The notes beneath the pieces are model-generated. The model made no database searches, had not been told where the DNA came from, and saw nothing but the letters and a program-made list of their open reading frames with translations. The translations under genes were made by a program, and so were the position numbers. Positions 49,704 to 58,663 of a stretch of 64,000 bases of DNA are shown piece by piece. Each line of letters opens with the position of its first letter. Position 1 is the stretch's first letter. The stretch spans positions 61,303 to 125,302 of the forward strand of contig JBMNQH010000007.1 of assembly GCA_050944035.1 (NCBI GenBank), read 5' to 3'. Source of the stretch: JBMNQH01 sp050944035. Lineage in GTDB: Bacteria; Bacillota; Clostridia; Oscillospirales; Oscillospiraceae.

Positions 49704-51279
49704 ACATGAACCCTCCTGCATTTCCGGAAGCGGGAATACCGAAATAGAAAATTGAGAGAAATAGTCCGACAAAAAATACCATACGTAAGGCCAGAGGTGC
49801 TTTTCCAAACCATGCCCGGATAGGCTGTTTTCTTTGAATCAGGCTGGTCACGAAAAGCAATAATGTTCCCAGGATGATCACAAGAATAGACATGTTACTG
49901 CTTACGAAGGGCAACATAGATTGCAAAGAGTCCGGAATGGTATGATTGGTGAAGATTTGCTTCCAGAGTCCCAAACCGTCAGACAGAGAACCAACTTCGG
50001 GCAGTACTTTAATAAAGGTAACCAGTACAAAAGTACGAAGAGTTTGGAATGCGCGCCAACTCCAAGTGCTTTCGTTAATTTTGAGTTTTGTCTTCCAGGA
50101 TTCATAGACCGGTTCCATCCAGAGTGAAAAAATGATGAACAGACCGTTGACGCCGCCCCAGGCAATGTAGGCCCAGCTTGCGCCGTGCCATAAACCGGTG
50201 GTGAGCCAGACAAAAACCAGAGCGATTGAGGCGGGAATGGTCTGCCCGACAGTTTTTCCCAAACGCTTCTGCGCCCGCTTCCCGAACTTCTGGTTCCATT
50301 TGGCTACGGCAATTGGGTAGTAGATATAGGTTTTAAACCAGGCTCCCAGACTGATATGCCATCTGCGCCAGTACTCCGCGATGGATTTGGAGAAATAGGG
50401 TCGATCAAAGTTCTCGGTGAGTTGGATGCCGAGAATTTCACACAGTCCACATACGATATCCATGTAACCGGAAAAATCTGCATAAATTTGAATACTGTAT
50501 AAGAATGCGCCAATTAAAACCGTAATTCCGGCATAGTTGGCGTAGTTGGCGAAAACATCCTGGACGTATGGAGAAAGCATATTGGCAATCACCATTTTTT
50601 TGAAAAAGCCCCACAGCATACGCTGGCAGCCCCAGGAATAGTTGTGATAAGTGAAAGAATGTTCTGCAAACAATTGGGAACTCAGCTGTTGGAAATCGCT
50701 GATTGGCCCCTGTGTAATCTGAGGGAAAAAGGAGACAAACAACAGAACCTTGCAGTAGTTTTTCTCTGCTGTATATTTATTCCAATACACGTCAACGAGA
50801 TATCCCATTGTTTGAAAGGTGTAAAAAGAAATGCCAAGCGGAATAACCAGCTGCAAAGTATCTTCTATTTGCCCGCGACCAAACGCAGAGAGCATGGCAT
50901 TAAGTTGTGCCAATGCGAAGTGACAATATTTGAATACACAGAGAATACCAAAGTTCAATACCAGCGTGCCAATTAAAATGGCTTTGCGCTTGGTATTGTT
51001 TTTCTTCTTGATGGAAGACTTATTCTCTTTGGAAAGCGTTTCTTTGTGCTTTTTGAAATACCGTTTCTGTCGGTCGGTAATTTCCTGCATCCAACGGGTG
51101 GCGGCATATGTAGAGGTTGCAGTTACAAGGATATAGACTGCATGTCTGATACCAGTCATGCAATAAAAGATAAAGCTGGCAACCAGCAGAAGCACCCATT
51201 GGAACCGCTTTGGAATGAGATAATATACAATCACCAACACCGATAGAAACAGGATAAACTGGATCGATGTGAGAGACAT
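49690..51279 (-). CDS. MBOAT-family O-acyltransferase (DltB/AlgI-like) with C-terminal DltX-like motif
   Basis: 529 residues with about eleven membrane helices. MBOAT core: QTMGYLVDVYW, FFPQITQGPISDF, SIQIYADFSGYMDI, SIAEYWRRWHISLGAWFKTYIY and the catalytic His in TTGLWHGASWAYIAWG. It is longer than DltB (about 400) and closer to the AlgI/PatA group in size. The last six residues are F-M-Y-A-Q-F, matching the F-x-Y-x-x-F tip of DltX, whose Tyr carries the acyl group in teichoic-acid D-alanylation. Start ATG 51279 behind GGAAGAAGAG. Confidence 0.87.
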   Translation of the reverse strand: MSLTSIQFILFLSVLVIVYYLIPKRFQWVLLLVASFIFYCMTGIRHAVYILVTATSTYAATRWMQEITDRQKRYFKKHKETLSKENKSSIKKKNNTKRKAILIGTLVLNFGILCVFKYCHFALAQLNAMLSAFGRGQIEDTLQLVIPLGISFYTFQTMGYLVDVYWNKYTAEKNYCKVLLFVSFFPQITQGPISDFQQLSSQLFAEHSFTYHNYSWGCQRMLWGFFKKMVIANMLSPYVQDVFANYANYAGITVLIGAFLYSIQIYADFSGYMDIVCGLCEILGIQLTENFDRPYFSKSIAEYWRRWHISLGAWFKTYIYYPIAVAKWNQKFGKRAQKRLGKTVGQTIPASIALVFVWLTTGLWHGASWAYIAWGGVNGLFIIFSLWMEPVYESWKTKLKINESTWSWRAFQTLRTFVLVTFIKVLPEVGSLSDGLGLWKQIFTNHTIPDSLQSMLPFVSSNMSILVIILGTLLLFVTSLIQRKQPIRAWFGKAPLALRMVFFVGLFLSIFYFGIPASGNAGGFMYAQF

Positions 51280-51284
51280 GGTTT

Positions 51285-51515
51285 TTACTCTTCTTCCTGA
51301 ATCTGCTGTATCATATTCCACATAGCTTTTGCACTGTTAAAGTTTTCCGGAACAAGATATTTGGGACTGATGTCAATATCAAAAACATCGGAGATCTCAG
51401 AAACAAGTGTAATAATACTGAATGAGTCATAGACCTTACCATCGATTAGTGCATCTTCTGTTTCGTAGTCGATATCGGGATTGATATCCATCAAAATTTC
51501 CATTAATTCCTCCAT
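51285..51515 (-). CDS. Acyl carrier protein (DltC-like)
   Basis: 76 residues, acidic four-helix carrier. The phosphopantetheine serine lies in KVYDSFSIITLVSEI (D-S-F motif as in DltC rather than the D-S-L of fatty-acid ACP). It accepts the activated acyl or amino acid from the ligase and hands it to the MBOAT protein. Start ATG behind AGGAGG. 12 nt from the ligase gene and 5 nt from the MBOAT gene. Confidence 0.87.
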   Translation of the reverse strand: MEELMEILMDINPDIDYETEDALIDGKVYDSFSIITLVSEISDVFDIDISPKYLVPENFNSAKAMWNMIQQIQEEE

Positions 51516-51527
51516 AATGGGTTCCTC

Positions 51528-53033
51528 CTACAACGATTGTTTTAATGTTTGTCGATCAATTTTTCCATTCGCATTGAGCGGCAGCTTGTCCATGACAACC
51601 ACTTTACTTGGTAGCATATAATCAGACAACTTACTCCGCAATGCATGTTGCACGGCGCGACCATCCCACGAACAGTCGGCTGACAGTTCGCAAAACAGTG
51701 TAATTCTCATCCGTTTTTGATGATACAGGCAACAGCACCGCTGGATTTCAGGAAGGGTATCTGCAACGGCCTCGATTTCCCCAAGCTCAATACGATGCCC
51801 CATATGTTTAATCTGGAAATCTTTTCGTGAAACAAAGACAAGATTTCCGTTTTCGTCGTACTGTGCCAGATCGCCTGTTTTGAAAACGCGCTTCCGTGTT
51901 CCGTCCGGCATGTCCATATAAGAAAAACAGGCATCTGTTTTCTCAGGATCGTGATAATATTCCAATGCCAGAGCGCGACTTGCAATATAGATCTCACCGG
52001 TCTCGTGCGGTTGTATGATTTGGACATTGCCGTCCATCAGGAATACTTCGCAATTACAAAGCGGTTTGCCCATAGGCAAACTTTCTATTCCTACAAGGTC
52101 TCCTTGCACTTCATAGTAACAGCAAATGCCGGCGATTTCCGAAGAGCCGTATAAATTGACATATTGTAAATTGGGCAAAAAAGATTTCCACTTTTTTAAT
52201 TGTTTCAGAGGGAATACCTCTCCGACGAAGAATACTTTCTTTAAGGTAAAAGGCAGCACCTCTAGGAAGGTATTCAACTGCGTGACAATGGAAAGTGCAG
52301 TCGGAACCCAGGAAATAAATGTTACTTTTCGGTCATTCAAATACCGGATTAAGAGAACCGGGAAGGAGAAGAGTTCTGTTGGCAGAATTTCCAGGGTTGC
52401 ACCAGTCTTCAGCATCAAATAAAAATCTTTTGCCGATGCGTCGAAGAAAAACGGTGTCTGATTGCCAATGACATCTTCACTGCAAAATTCGAAGGTCTTG
52501 GTATAAGCCTCGATGAAACTAATCATGGCATCGTGACTTTTGAGCACTCCTTTTGGCTTTCCAGTAGAGCCGGATGTATAGACCATGTAGAGCGGTGCAT
52601 CTGTTTCTAATTCTAAGCCGGGTATGTCGATTGGCGCTATTTCTGCCGACAAGTCGGCTAAGGTCAAAAACGTCCCGCTGAAATGCAACTGTTCTAAAAG
52701 TGTGCGATTCTCCGCATCTCCGACTAAAATTTCAATACCAGAATCCTCCAAAATTGCCTGCAGTTTTGCTTGTGGCATCGATGGATCAATGGGGATGTAG
52801 TAATTTCCACTATAAAGAACACCGAGAAACAAAACAGCCGTGTTGGCCTTTCGGTTTGCAAATACACCAATCGGTTGACCGTGCAGTTGATACGAGGCCA
52901 GAACACTGCCGAGATGTTTTGACATATCTTTTAACTGGCAGAAAGAATAGGAATTTTCCTGATCCGCTACTGCTGTTTTGGATGGATGTTGGAGCGTTGA
53001 ATGTTCCAGATATTCTAAAATGTTGTGTGACAT
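51528..53033 (-). CDS. DltA-like adenylation enzyme (amino-acid--carrier protein ligase)
   Basis: 501 residues, ANL superfamily. Core motifs: A3 MVYTSGSTGKPKGVLKSH, A5 NLYGSSEIAG, A7 FKTGDLAQYDENGNLVFVSRKD, A8 QIKHMGHRIELGEIE and the A10 Lys in LNANGKIDR. Length and single-domain form match D-alanine--D-alanyl carrier protein ligase DltA. Residues lining the substrate pocket cannot be judged by eye, so D-Ala is likely but not certain. First gene of an A-C-B-D operon; start ATG behind GGGAGG. Confidence 0.85.
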   Translation of the reverse strand: MSHNILEYLEHSTLQHPSKTAVADQENSYSFCQLKDMSKHLGSVLASYQLHGQPIGVFANRKANTAVLFLGVLYSGNYYIPIDPSMPQAKLQAILEDSGIEILVGDAENRTLLEQLHFSGTFLTLADLSAEIAPIDIPGLELETDAPLYMVYTSGSTGKPKGVLKSHDAMISFIEAYTKTFEFCSEDVIGNQTPFFFDASAKDFYLMLKTGATLEILPTELFSFPVLLIRYLNDRKVTFISWVPTALSIVTQLNTFLEVLPFTLKKVFFVGEVFPLKQLKKWKSFLPNLQYVNLYGSSEIAGICCYYEVQGDLVGIESLPMGKPLCNCEVFLMDGNVQIIQPHETGEIYIASRALALEYYHDPEKTDACFSYMDMPDGTRKRVFKTGDLAQYDENGNLVFVSRKDFQIKHMGHRIELGEIEAVADTLPEIQRCCCLYHQKRMRITLFCELSADCSWDGRAVQHALRSKLSDYMLPSKVVVMDKLPLNANGKIDRQTLKQSL

Positions 53034-53060
53034 AAGATCCTCCCAGTATATAGCCCTGTC

Positions 53061-53089
53061 ATTATATCAAAGGCCAGGAGGGATTACAA
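53061..53089 (-). promoter_or_regulatory. Sigma-A promoter of the acylation operon
   Basis: Minus strand -35 TTGTAA (53084-53089), 17-bp spacer, -10 TATAAT (53061-53066), about 28 bp before the first start codon. Confidence 0.75.
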
Positions 53090-53294
53090 CTGTTTCCGGT
53101 CTCTGCATTGTGAAATTTCCCGAAAAACCATTGTATCTTAAGGGAAAAAACTTGTCGCATACAAATGGAAAATTGTACATATTGTCAAAATGAGATCGAA
53201 TTTCCTCTTTGTTTTTTCAGAACAATGGTCTCTCAAAAAAGAGGAAAGATGATATTATTTTGTAGAAGGGAACGAAGAAATGGGACGAAAATAA

Positions 53295-53336
53295 CCCCCC
53301 GGGGGGCTTGCGTGATAATGGCAAATACTTTATTAT
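53295..53336 (+). promoter_or_regulatory. Promoter of the methyltransferase-importer operon with C6G6 palindrome
   Basis: -35 TTGCGT (53308-53313), 17-bp spacer, -10 TATTAT (53331-53336). Immediately upstream is a perfect CCCCCCGGGGGG (53295-53306) in AT-rich surroundings. GC-tract operators flanked by A/T are characteristic of CsoR/RcnR-type metal sensors, so metal-responsive control is plausible but unproved. Confidence 0.55.
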
Positions 53337-53385
53337 AAATTCAATTATTGCAATGAAAATAAATCAATAACAGGAGGATTTTCAT

Positions 53386-54174
53386 ATGCCTTTGACTAAA
53401 AACAGAGAACTGCAGCGAACGCTTAGAATTATAAATCACAACGAAAAAATAAACCATCTTGAAAACGGAATGACCAGCTATTGGAAATACCGGGCTCCCA
53501 GCTATAGCGACTTAAACAAAGCACAACTGTTGGGCAGTAAAAAACAGGCGTGGGAGGCTGTTATTTTTAGCCAGGTAGAGGAAACGCATCCGCTTCGGAT
53601 TTTGGATATCGGTACCGGTCCGGGCTTCTTTGCGATCCTTTCTGCGTTGCGTGGACATCAAGTGACCGCAGTAGATATGAGTGCAGATATGTTGGAAAAG
53701 GCTCGATATAATGCGGCAATGTCGGGGGCGGAAATCACGTTTCAACAGGTGGGGCATATGCTTCCTTTTGATGACGAAAGCTTTGATTTGATTCTCTCCA
53801 GAGACGTCACCTGGACTTTGACAGAACCAGAAAAACAGATGCGGCACTGGGCAGAAAAATTGAAGCCTGGTGGAACAATGCTCTATTTTGATGCGGAATG
53901 GTATTATTATCTGAAAGAAGAAAATAAGAGGAAAAAAGCATATCTCGAGCCCTGTCAGTCCATTAAGAGTAAGACGAAAGAGCTGGAATATCTTGCGGCT
54001 AATCTTCCGATGACATATCAAAACAGACCGACATGGGATATAGAATTCTGGGAAAAGCAGGAAGGGTTTGAATGCCTGGTCTATGAAAATCTCAATCCTA
54101 TTGTCTATGATGAGCAGGATCAGCAGAAGTATCGGACATTTTTGGAATTCCTGGTGGCTGTACGGAGAGGATAG
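53386..54174 (+). CDS. Class I SAM-dependent methyltransferase
   Basis: 262 residues. Rossmann-fold MTase with motif I RILDIGTGPGFFAILSAL, motif II VTAVDMSADMLEKA, motif IV DLILSRDVTWTLTEPEKQM and PGGTMLYFDAEWYYYL. The N-terminus (LNKAQLLGSKKQAWEAVIF) suggests a small-molecule rather than nucleic-acid methylase. It leads the importer operon with a 5-nt gap to the first permease. It could modify a metal-binding ligand, the imported compound or a cofactor. Start ATG behind AGGAGG. Confidence 0.82.
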   Translation: MPLTKNRELQRTLRIINHNEKINHLENGMTSYWKYRAPSYSDLNKAQLLGSKKQAWEAVIFSQVEETHPLRILDIGTGPGFFAILSALRGHQVTAVDMSADMLEKARYNAAMSGAEITFQQVGHMLPFDDESFDLILSRDVTWTLTEPEKQMRHWAEKLKPGGTMLYFDAEWYYYLKEENKRKKAYLEPCQSIKSKTKELEYLAANLPMTYQNRPTWDIEFWEKQEGFECLVYENLNPIVYDEQDQQKYRTFLEFLVAVRRG

Positions 54175-54179
54175 AGGCA

Positions 54180-55160
54180 ATGAACCGTATTAAGGCGGTA
54201 TTATACAAAATTCTGGCGCAGCTACTTCAGTTTTCCATTGTATTGATTGGAATTACTTTTCTGACTTTTTCCATCATGTTTTTGTCCCCGAAGAATCCAG
54301 CTGAACTTTGGCTCGCAGGTACCGACGGACATGTCGGTATGATTTCCGAAGAGGCGATTCGAGAGCAGGAGCATATTATGGGGTTGGACAAGCCCTTTCT
54401 TGTTCAATATGGAAGCTGGCTTGTGGATGTGGTGCAGGGGGATCTCGGTATTTCTTTTTCTTCGAAAAGACCGGTATCCGAGGAGCTGTATCGCCACATG
54501 GGACCCACGGTTTCTATGACAGTGCTTTCTCTTTCAGTTACGGTTTTGTTGTCCGTTCCACTTGGCATATTGTGTGCTGTATATAAGGACAGATTACTTG
54601 ATAACATTATGAGAGGTATTTCCTTTATCGGGATCTCATTGCCGTCCTTTGTACTATCCTTGATATTCCTTTGGTTTTTTTGTATGAAGCTTAACCTTAT
54701 GCCGGTCATCTCGTCGGATGGAATCAAAGGTATTATTCTGCCATCCTGCGTGTTGATTTTGCAATGCACCTCGAAAATGACCCGTCAGGTGCGGGCGATC
54801 GTACTGGAACAGCTCGATCAACCTTATGTGGACGGTGCAATCATCCGCGGAGTAAAATACAGGACGATCTTGTTTTCTCATGTTCTGAAAAACAGTGCAG
54901 CACCGATTTTAACCTGTATCAGTATCTATGTGGGCTTGCTTCTTGGTGGCTCAGCAGTCATTGAGGGAATTTTTTCAGTCAACGGTTTGGGCAGACTGGC
55001 AGTCAGTTCCGCCGCGAGACTGGATCAGTACGTGCTTCAGGGCTTTGTTCTATGGATTGCACTGGTTTATCTGCTTGTCAATTTGGCTGTTGACATTCTC
55101 TCTTCGATCATTGATCCAAAAGTCAAATACGGCAGAACGGATGGAGGCCGGGGCAAATGA
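54180..55160 (+). CDS. ABC importer permease 1 (NikB/DppB-like)
   Basis: 326 residues with six membrane helices; BPD-type permease of the nickel/peptide group. N-terminal LQFSIVLIGITFLTFSIMFLSPKNPAE, the SDSP-like DLGISFSSKRPVSEEL segment, and the EAA-type loop EQLDQPYVDGAIIRGVKYRTILFSHVLKN that contacts the ATPase. Forms the channel with the next gene product, whose start overlaps it by 4 nt. Confidence 0.88.
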   Translation: MNRIKAVLYKILAQLLQFSIVLIGITFLTFSIMFLSPKNPAELWLAGTDGHVGMISEEAIREQEHIMGLDKPFLVQYGSWLVDVVQGDLGISFSSKRPVSEELYRHMGPTVSMTVLSLSVTVLLSVPLGILCAVYKDRLLDNIMRGISFIGISLPSFVLSLIFLWFFCMKLNLMPVISSDGIKGIILPSCVLILQCTSKMTRQVRAIVLEQLDQPYVDGAIIRGVKYRTILFSHVLKNSAAPILTCISIYVGLLLGGSAVIEGIFSVNGLGRLAVSSAARLDQYVLQGFVLWIALVYLLVNLAVDILSSIIDPKVKYGRTDGGRGK

Positions 55161-55963
55161 ACAGAAAGAGAAAAAACAACACAGTATTCCATATTGTAAC
55201 AATTTTTATCGTTCTGCTTTTATTGATCGCTGTTCTTGCACCAGTTCTTGCCCCGAATGATCCATATCAAACCAATTTGATGGTCGCACAGGCGGATCCG
55301 AGCAGGGAATTTCCGCTCGGTACAGACGGTCTGGGAAGATGTATGCTTTCCAGAATTCTTTACGGTGCAAGGATTTCTATCTTTGCCAGCTTGACCATTA
55401 CAGTAATCGTGTTTGCAATCGGCATCACAATTGGTGTCTTGTGTGGTTACTTTGGGGGGATCGTGGATGCAGTCTTGAATAAGGTTATTACGATTATGCA
55501 GGCATTTCCACAGATGATTCTTGCAATCGCAATTGCCGGTTTGTTGGGAATCGGCATACGGAATACCATTCTTGCCCTTTGTATGGTCGAATGGGTCGAG
55601 TATGCCAGACTTTCGAGAAGCTTCACATTCTCGATCAAACAGCGGAACTTTATCAAAGCGGCGCATGTCTGTGGTGAATCGCATGGAAAGATTCTGTTGA
55701 AACGTGTCATACCCAATATTATATTTCCGCTGATTGTCAATGCCAGTCTCAGCATTGCCGGCATGATTTCGGCGATTGCGGCGTTGTCTTATTTGGGTGT
55801 CGGTGTGGAGGAACCGATGGCAGAATGGGGTGCGATGATTAGTGCAGGCCGGGATTATATGCAAACTGACGTCAAAATGGTTTTGATTCCCGGTGTTGCA
55901 ATCTTCCTGACAGCAGCTGTCTTTAATTTGTTTGGTGAAAAACTGCGTGACCGTTTAGAATAA
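55157..55963 (+). CDS. ABC importer permease 2 (NikC/DppC-like)
   Basis: 268 residues with five to six membrane helices. Typical N-terminal FPLGTDGLGRCMLSRILYGARISI, the EAA loop FIKAAHVCGESHGKILLKRVIPNI, and C-terminal VGVEEPMAEWGAMISAGRDY. Partner of the permease at 54180. Coupled by ATGA to it. Confidence 0.9.
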   Translation: MNRKRKNNTVFHIVTIFIVLLLLIAVLAPVLAPNDPYQTNLMVAQADPSREFPLGTDGLGRCMLSRILYGARISIFASLTITVIVFAIGITIGVLCGYFGGIVDAVLNKVITIMQAFPQMILAIAIAGLLGIGIRNTILALCMVEWVEYARLSRSFTFSIKQRNFIKAAHVCGESHGKILLKRVIPNIIFPLIVNASLSIAGMISAIAALSYLGVGVEEPMAEWGAMISAGRDYMQTDVKMVLIPGVAIFLTAAVFNLFGEKLRDRLE

Positions 55964-55992
55964 GATTATACTATTGGGGGGTAAACGATAAG

Positions 55993-57546
55993 ATGAAAAA
56001 ACGATGGATTGCAATTTTTACTCTGGCAACCATGTGCCTGTCTCTGTTTGCGGGCTGTGGTGGAAAGGACACATCTTCCGCAACAGAATCCAAGGAGAAG
56101 GACAAGGAAAGTAATGCCGCCGTAGTTGCTGATACCCAATGTCCTACCAGCCTTGATCTGGCACAGAGCTGGGACAGCTGGTATACTTCCCGCTGGGGTA
56201 TTACTGAAACACTGTTTAAACTGGATGATGATCTTGTTCCGCAACCCTTCTTGGCCGAGAGCTGCGAGATGACCGATGATACCACCTGGGTCATCAAACT
56301 GCGGGATGACGTTACGTTCCAGAACGGCAATAAGATGACCGCGGAAAGCGTGCAAAAGTGTTGGGAAAGAACAGCGGACATTAATGCCCGTTTTAATGAG
56401 CTTCTTTACATCGAGAGCATGACTGCCGAGGGGCAGACGCTGACTGTCAAGACATCCAAAGCGGTTCCGGCATTTATGAATAGCCTTTGCGATCCCCTGA
56501 CCGGTATTATTGATGTGTCGGATGAAAGCGATCCTGCGACCAATCCGGTGGGTACCGGTCCGTTTAAAGCGGTAAGTTATGAAGTGAAGTCGCAGGCTGT
56601 CGTGGAAAAATATGCCGAGTATTGGGGCGGAGAACCGAAGCTTGACGGCGCAACGATCAATATCATCGGGGATACCAATACACTGGCTCTTGCACAGCAG
56701 AACGGAGAAAGCGATGTTTCTGTCAGCATGCCGGGTACCAGCCTGGAACTGTTTGAAGATGAAACACGCTATAATGCCGATGGTGTCCCCGGCGCCAGAG
56801 GTCAGATCCTGTATATGAACTTTAACAATAAATTTTTGCAGGAAAAAGTGGTAAGACAAGCGCTCAGCATGGCAATTGACAAGGAAAACTATGCAAAAGT
56901 TATCAACAAAGGCGCTTCTGTTGCAGCGACTGGCCTGTATCCTGACTTCATGTCCGTTGGCGCGACGAAAGGGTATGCGTATGACATGAAAGGCGCAGCT
57001 AAGCTTTTGGACGATGCTGGAATCAAGGATGGCGATGGCGATGGAATCCGCGAGCTGAACGGCGAGAATATCTCACTCAGACTGTGTACTTACAGTACCA
57101 AAGCTGAATTGAGCAGTTTCTGCAATGAAATCAGCTCTTCCGCAAAGACCTTGGGTATCGACATCAAGGTGGAAGTTTATGAGTCCGTTGGTGAGCAGGA
57201 AAAGACCGGTGACTTTGATCTGATGATGATCAGTATGAATATGGTTCCCACTGGTGATCCGCAGTATTTTGCCGATCTCGTATTGAAAACAGGTGGCAGC
57301 AGTAATTTTGGTGGATACTCCAATAGCGAGGTGGATGCGTTGATTGATGCGCTCGACGAAGAGTTCGACAATGAAAAGAGAGTCGAGCTTGCAAAGCAGA
57401 TCCAGGATCTGGTCATTGACGATGCGGGCTTCATTGTTATGGGACATGCAAAGTACTTCTATATTATGAACGCAAATCTGAAGGGATTGCATACCAATCC
57501 GTCTGAGTATTATTTGCTCGATGCAAATGTATCCCTTGAAGCCTGA
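55993..57546 (+). CDS. Lipoprotein substrate-binding protein (NikA/CntA-like, SBP family 5)
   Basis: 517 residues. Lipoprotein signal MKKRWIAIFTLATMCLSLFAGC, Ser/Lys-rich linker, then the family 5 binding domain: WVIKLRDDVTFQNGNKMTAESV, NPVGTGPFK, VRQALSMAIDKENYAKVINKG and FADLVLKTGGSSNFGGYSN. Length and motifs match nickel- and opine-metal-binding NikA/CntA proteins as well as dipeptide binders. The ligand cannot be fixed from sequence. Start ATG behind GGGGGG. Confidence 0.87.
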   Translation: MKKRWIAIFTLATMCLSLFAGCGGKDTSSATESKEKDKESNAAVVADTQCPTSLDLAQSWDSWYTSRWGITETLFKLDDDLVPQPFLAESCEMTDDTTWVIKLRDDVTFQNGNKMTAESVQKCWERTADINARFNELLYIESMTAEGQTLTVKTSKAVPAFMNSLCDPLTGIIDVSDESDPATNPVGTGPFKAVSYEVKSQAVVEKYAEYWGGEPKLDGATINIIGDTNTLALAQQNGESDVSVSMPGTSLELFEDETRYNADGVPGARGQILYMNFNNKFLQEKVVRQALSMAIDKENYAKVINKGASVAATGLYPDFMSVGATKGYAYDMKGAAKLLDDAGIKDGDGDGIRELNGENISLRLCTYSTKAELSSFCNEISSSAKTLGIDIKVEVYESVGEQEKTGDFDLMMISMNMVPTGDPQYFADLVLKTGGSSNFGGYSNSEVDALIDALDEEFDNEKRVELAKQIQDLVIDDAGFIVMGHAKYFYIMNANLKGLHTNPSEYYLLDANVSLEA

Positions 57547-57585
57547 TTTTTGGTCAGTAGCATATCATTTTTTATAAAGACAGAA

Positions 57586-57631
57586 AAGACATGGATTGCA
57601 GAGCCTTTTGGGATTTTGCAATCCATGTCTT
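57586..57631 (+). repeat. Intra-operon hairpin after the binding-protein gene
   Basis: 15-bp stem AAGACATGGATTGCA/TGCAATCCATGTCTT without a T-run. It probably limits readthrough or stabilises the upstream mRNA, giving more binding protein than ATPases, as in many importer operons. Confidence 0.6.
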
Positions 57632-57700
57632 GAATTGACAGATCTGAAACTTCCGCAAGCTGAGAGCATTCTCTGCTTTGCGGCGTAAAGAGAGATAGAT

Positions 57701-58663
57701 ATGGGCGAATTGCATAATGTGTTAACAGTAAAAAATCTGTCGGTATCCTATGACGATGTCAAGATTGTAAGAGACGTGACATTTTCGCTGAAAAAAGGTG
57801 AATTTCTGGGCATAGTGGGTGAAAGCGGCTGTGGGAAAACAACGATGCTTCGCGCATTGATGATGTTGCGAAAAGGCAATTCCTCAATTTCTGGAACCGT
57901 TCAATTTCAGAATCGGGAACTGACAGAGTTGTCCGAGGAGGAATTGCGGCGGCTTAGAGGTGCCGATATCTCTATGATTCCACAAAACGCCAGCATTTCG
58001 ATGGATCCAACCAAAACCATCTCTGCACTGTTTTATGAGACCATTCGAATGCACGGGGAAAAAATCAGTCGCAAAGAAAGCAATCGAAGAGCAGCGGAAA
58101 TTATGGAGGCGCTCTTATTAAGCCATACCGACCGCATTTTAAAATCCTATCCCTTTGAACTCAGTGGTGGAATGTGTCAGAGAGTGATGATTGCAGCAGC
58201 GATGATTAATAATCCGCAACTGATGCTGGGTGACGAACCAACCAGCGCTTTGGACGTCAACAGTCAATTACAGGTCATTAAACAGCTTAAAATGCTGAAG
58301 GAAAATTTTCATATTTCCCTTGTTGTAATTTCTCATAACCTCGGGGTGATCTCCAATATTTCCGATCAAATCGCAATTATGTACGGTGGCAGAATCGTAG
58401 AATACGGTCCGTGTGATCAGGTGCTGAAAACGCCATTACATCCCTACACCAAAGCGTTGATTGCAGCTGTTCCGGATGCAGATGGCAACATCTCAAAAGG
58501 GCTTGCAGGCGTACCGCCAATATTTGAGAAAGATATGCGGGGATGCCCGTTTGCAGAGCGGTGTTCACACTGTCTGGAATCATGCAGAACGGAACTGCCG
58601 GGGGATACCCTGGTTGGAAAAGCGCATAGTGTGCAGTGTTTTCGTGTAAAGGAGTGGATCTGA
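57701..58663 (+). CDS. ABC importer ATPase 1 (NikD/DppD-like)
   Basis: 320 residues. Walker A GESGCGKTTMLRAL, Q-loop ISMIPQNASISMDP, signature LSGGMCQRVMIAAAM, Walker B LMLGDEPTSALDVNSQ, H-loop VISHNLGV. The C-terminal oligopeptide/nickel extension carries a Cys cluster (CPFAERCSHCLESC) seen in DppD/OppD proteins that often bind an Fe-S cluster. Start ATG with AAGAGAGA upstream. Confidence 0.9.
   Translation: MGELHNVLTVKNLSVSYDDVKIVRDVTFSLKKGEFLGIVGESGCGKTTMLRALMMLRKGNSSISGTVQFQNRELTELSEEELRRLRGADISMIPQNASISMDPTKTISALFYETIRMHGEKISRKESNRRAAEIMEALLLSHTDRILKSYPFELSGGMCQRVMIAAAMINNPQLMLGDEPTSALDVNSQLQVIKQLKMLKENFHISLVVISHNLGVISNISDQIAIMYGGRIVEYGPCDQVLKTPLHPYTKALIAAVPDADGNISKGLAGVPPIFEKDMRGCPFAERCSHCLESCRTELPGDTLVGKAHSVQCFRVKEWI

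Noticed and set aside
57586..57640. Full terminator splitting the importer operon
   Set aside because: The hairpin lacks a T-run and the ATPase genes downstream have no convincing promoter, so they are taken as one operon.
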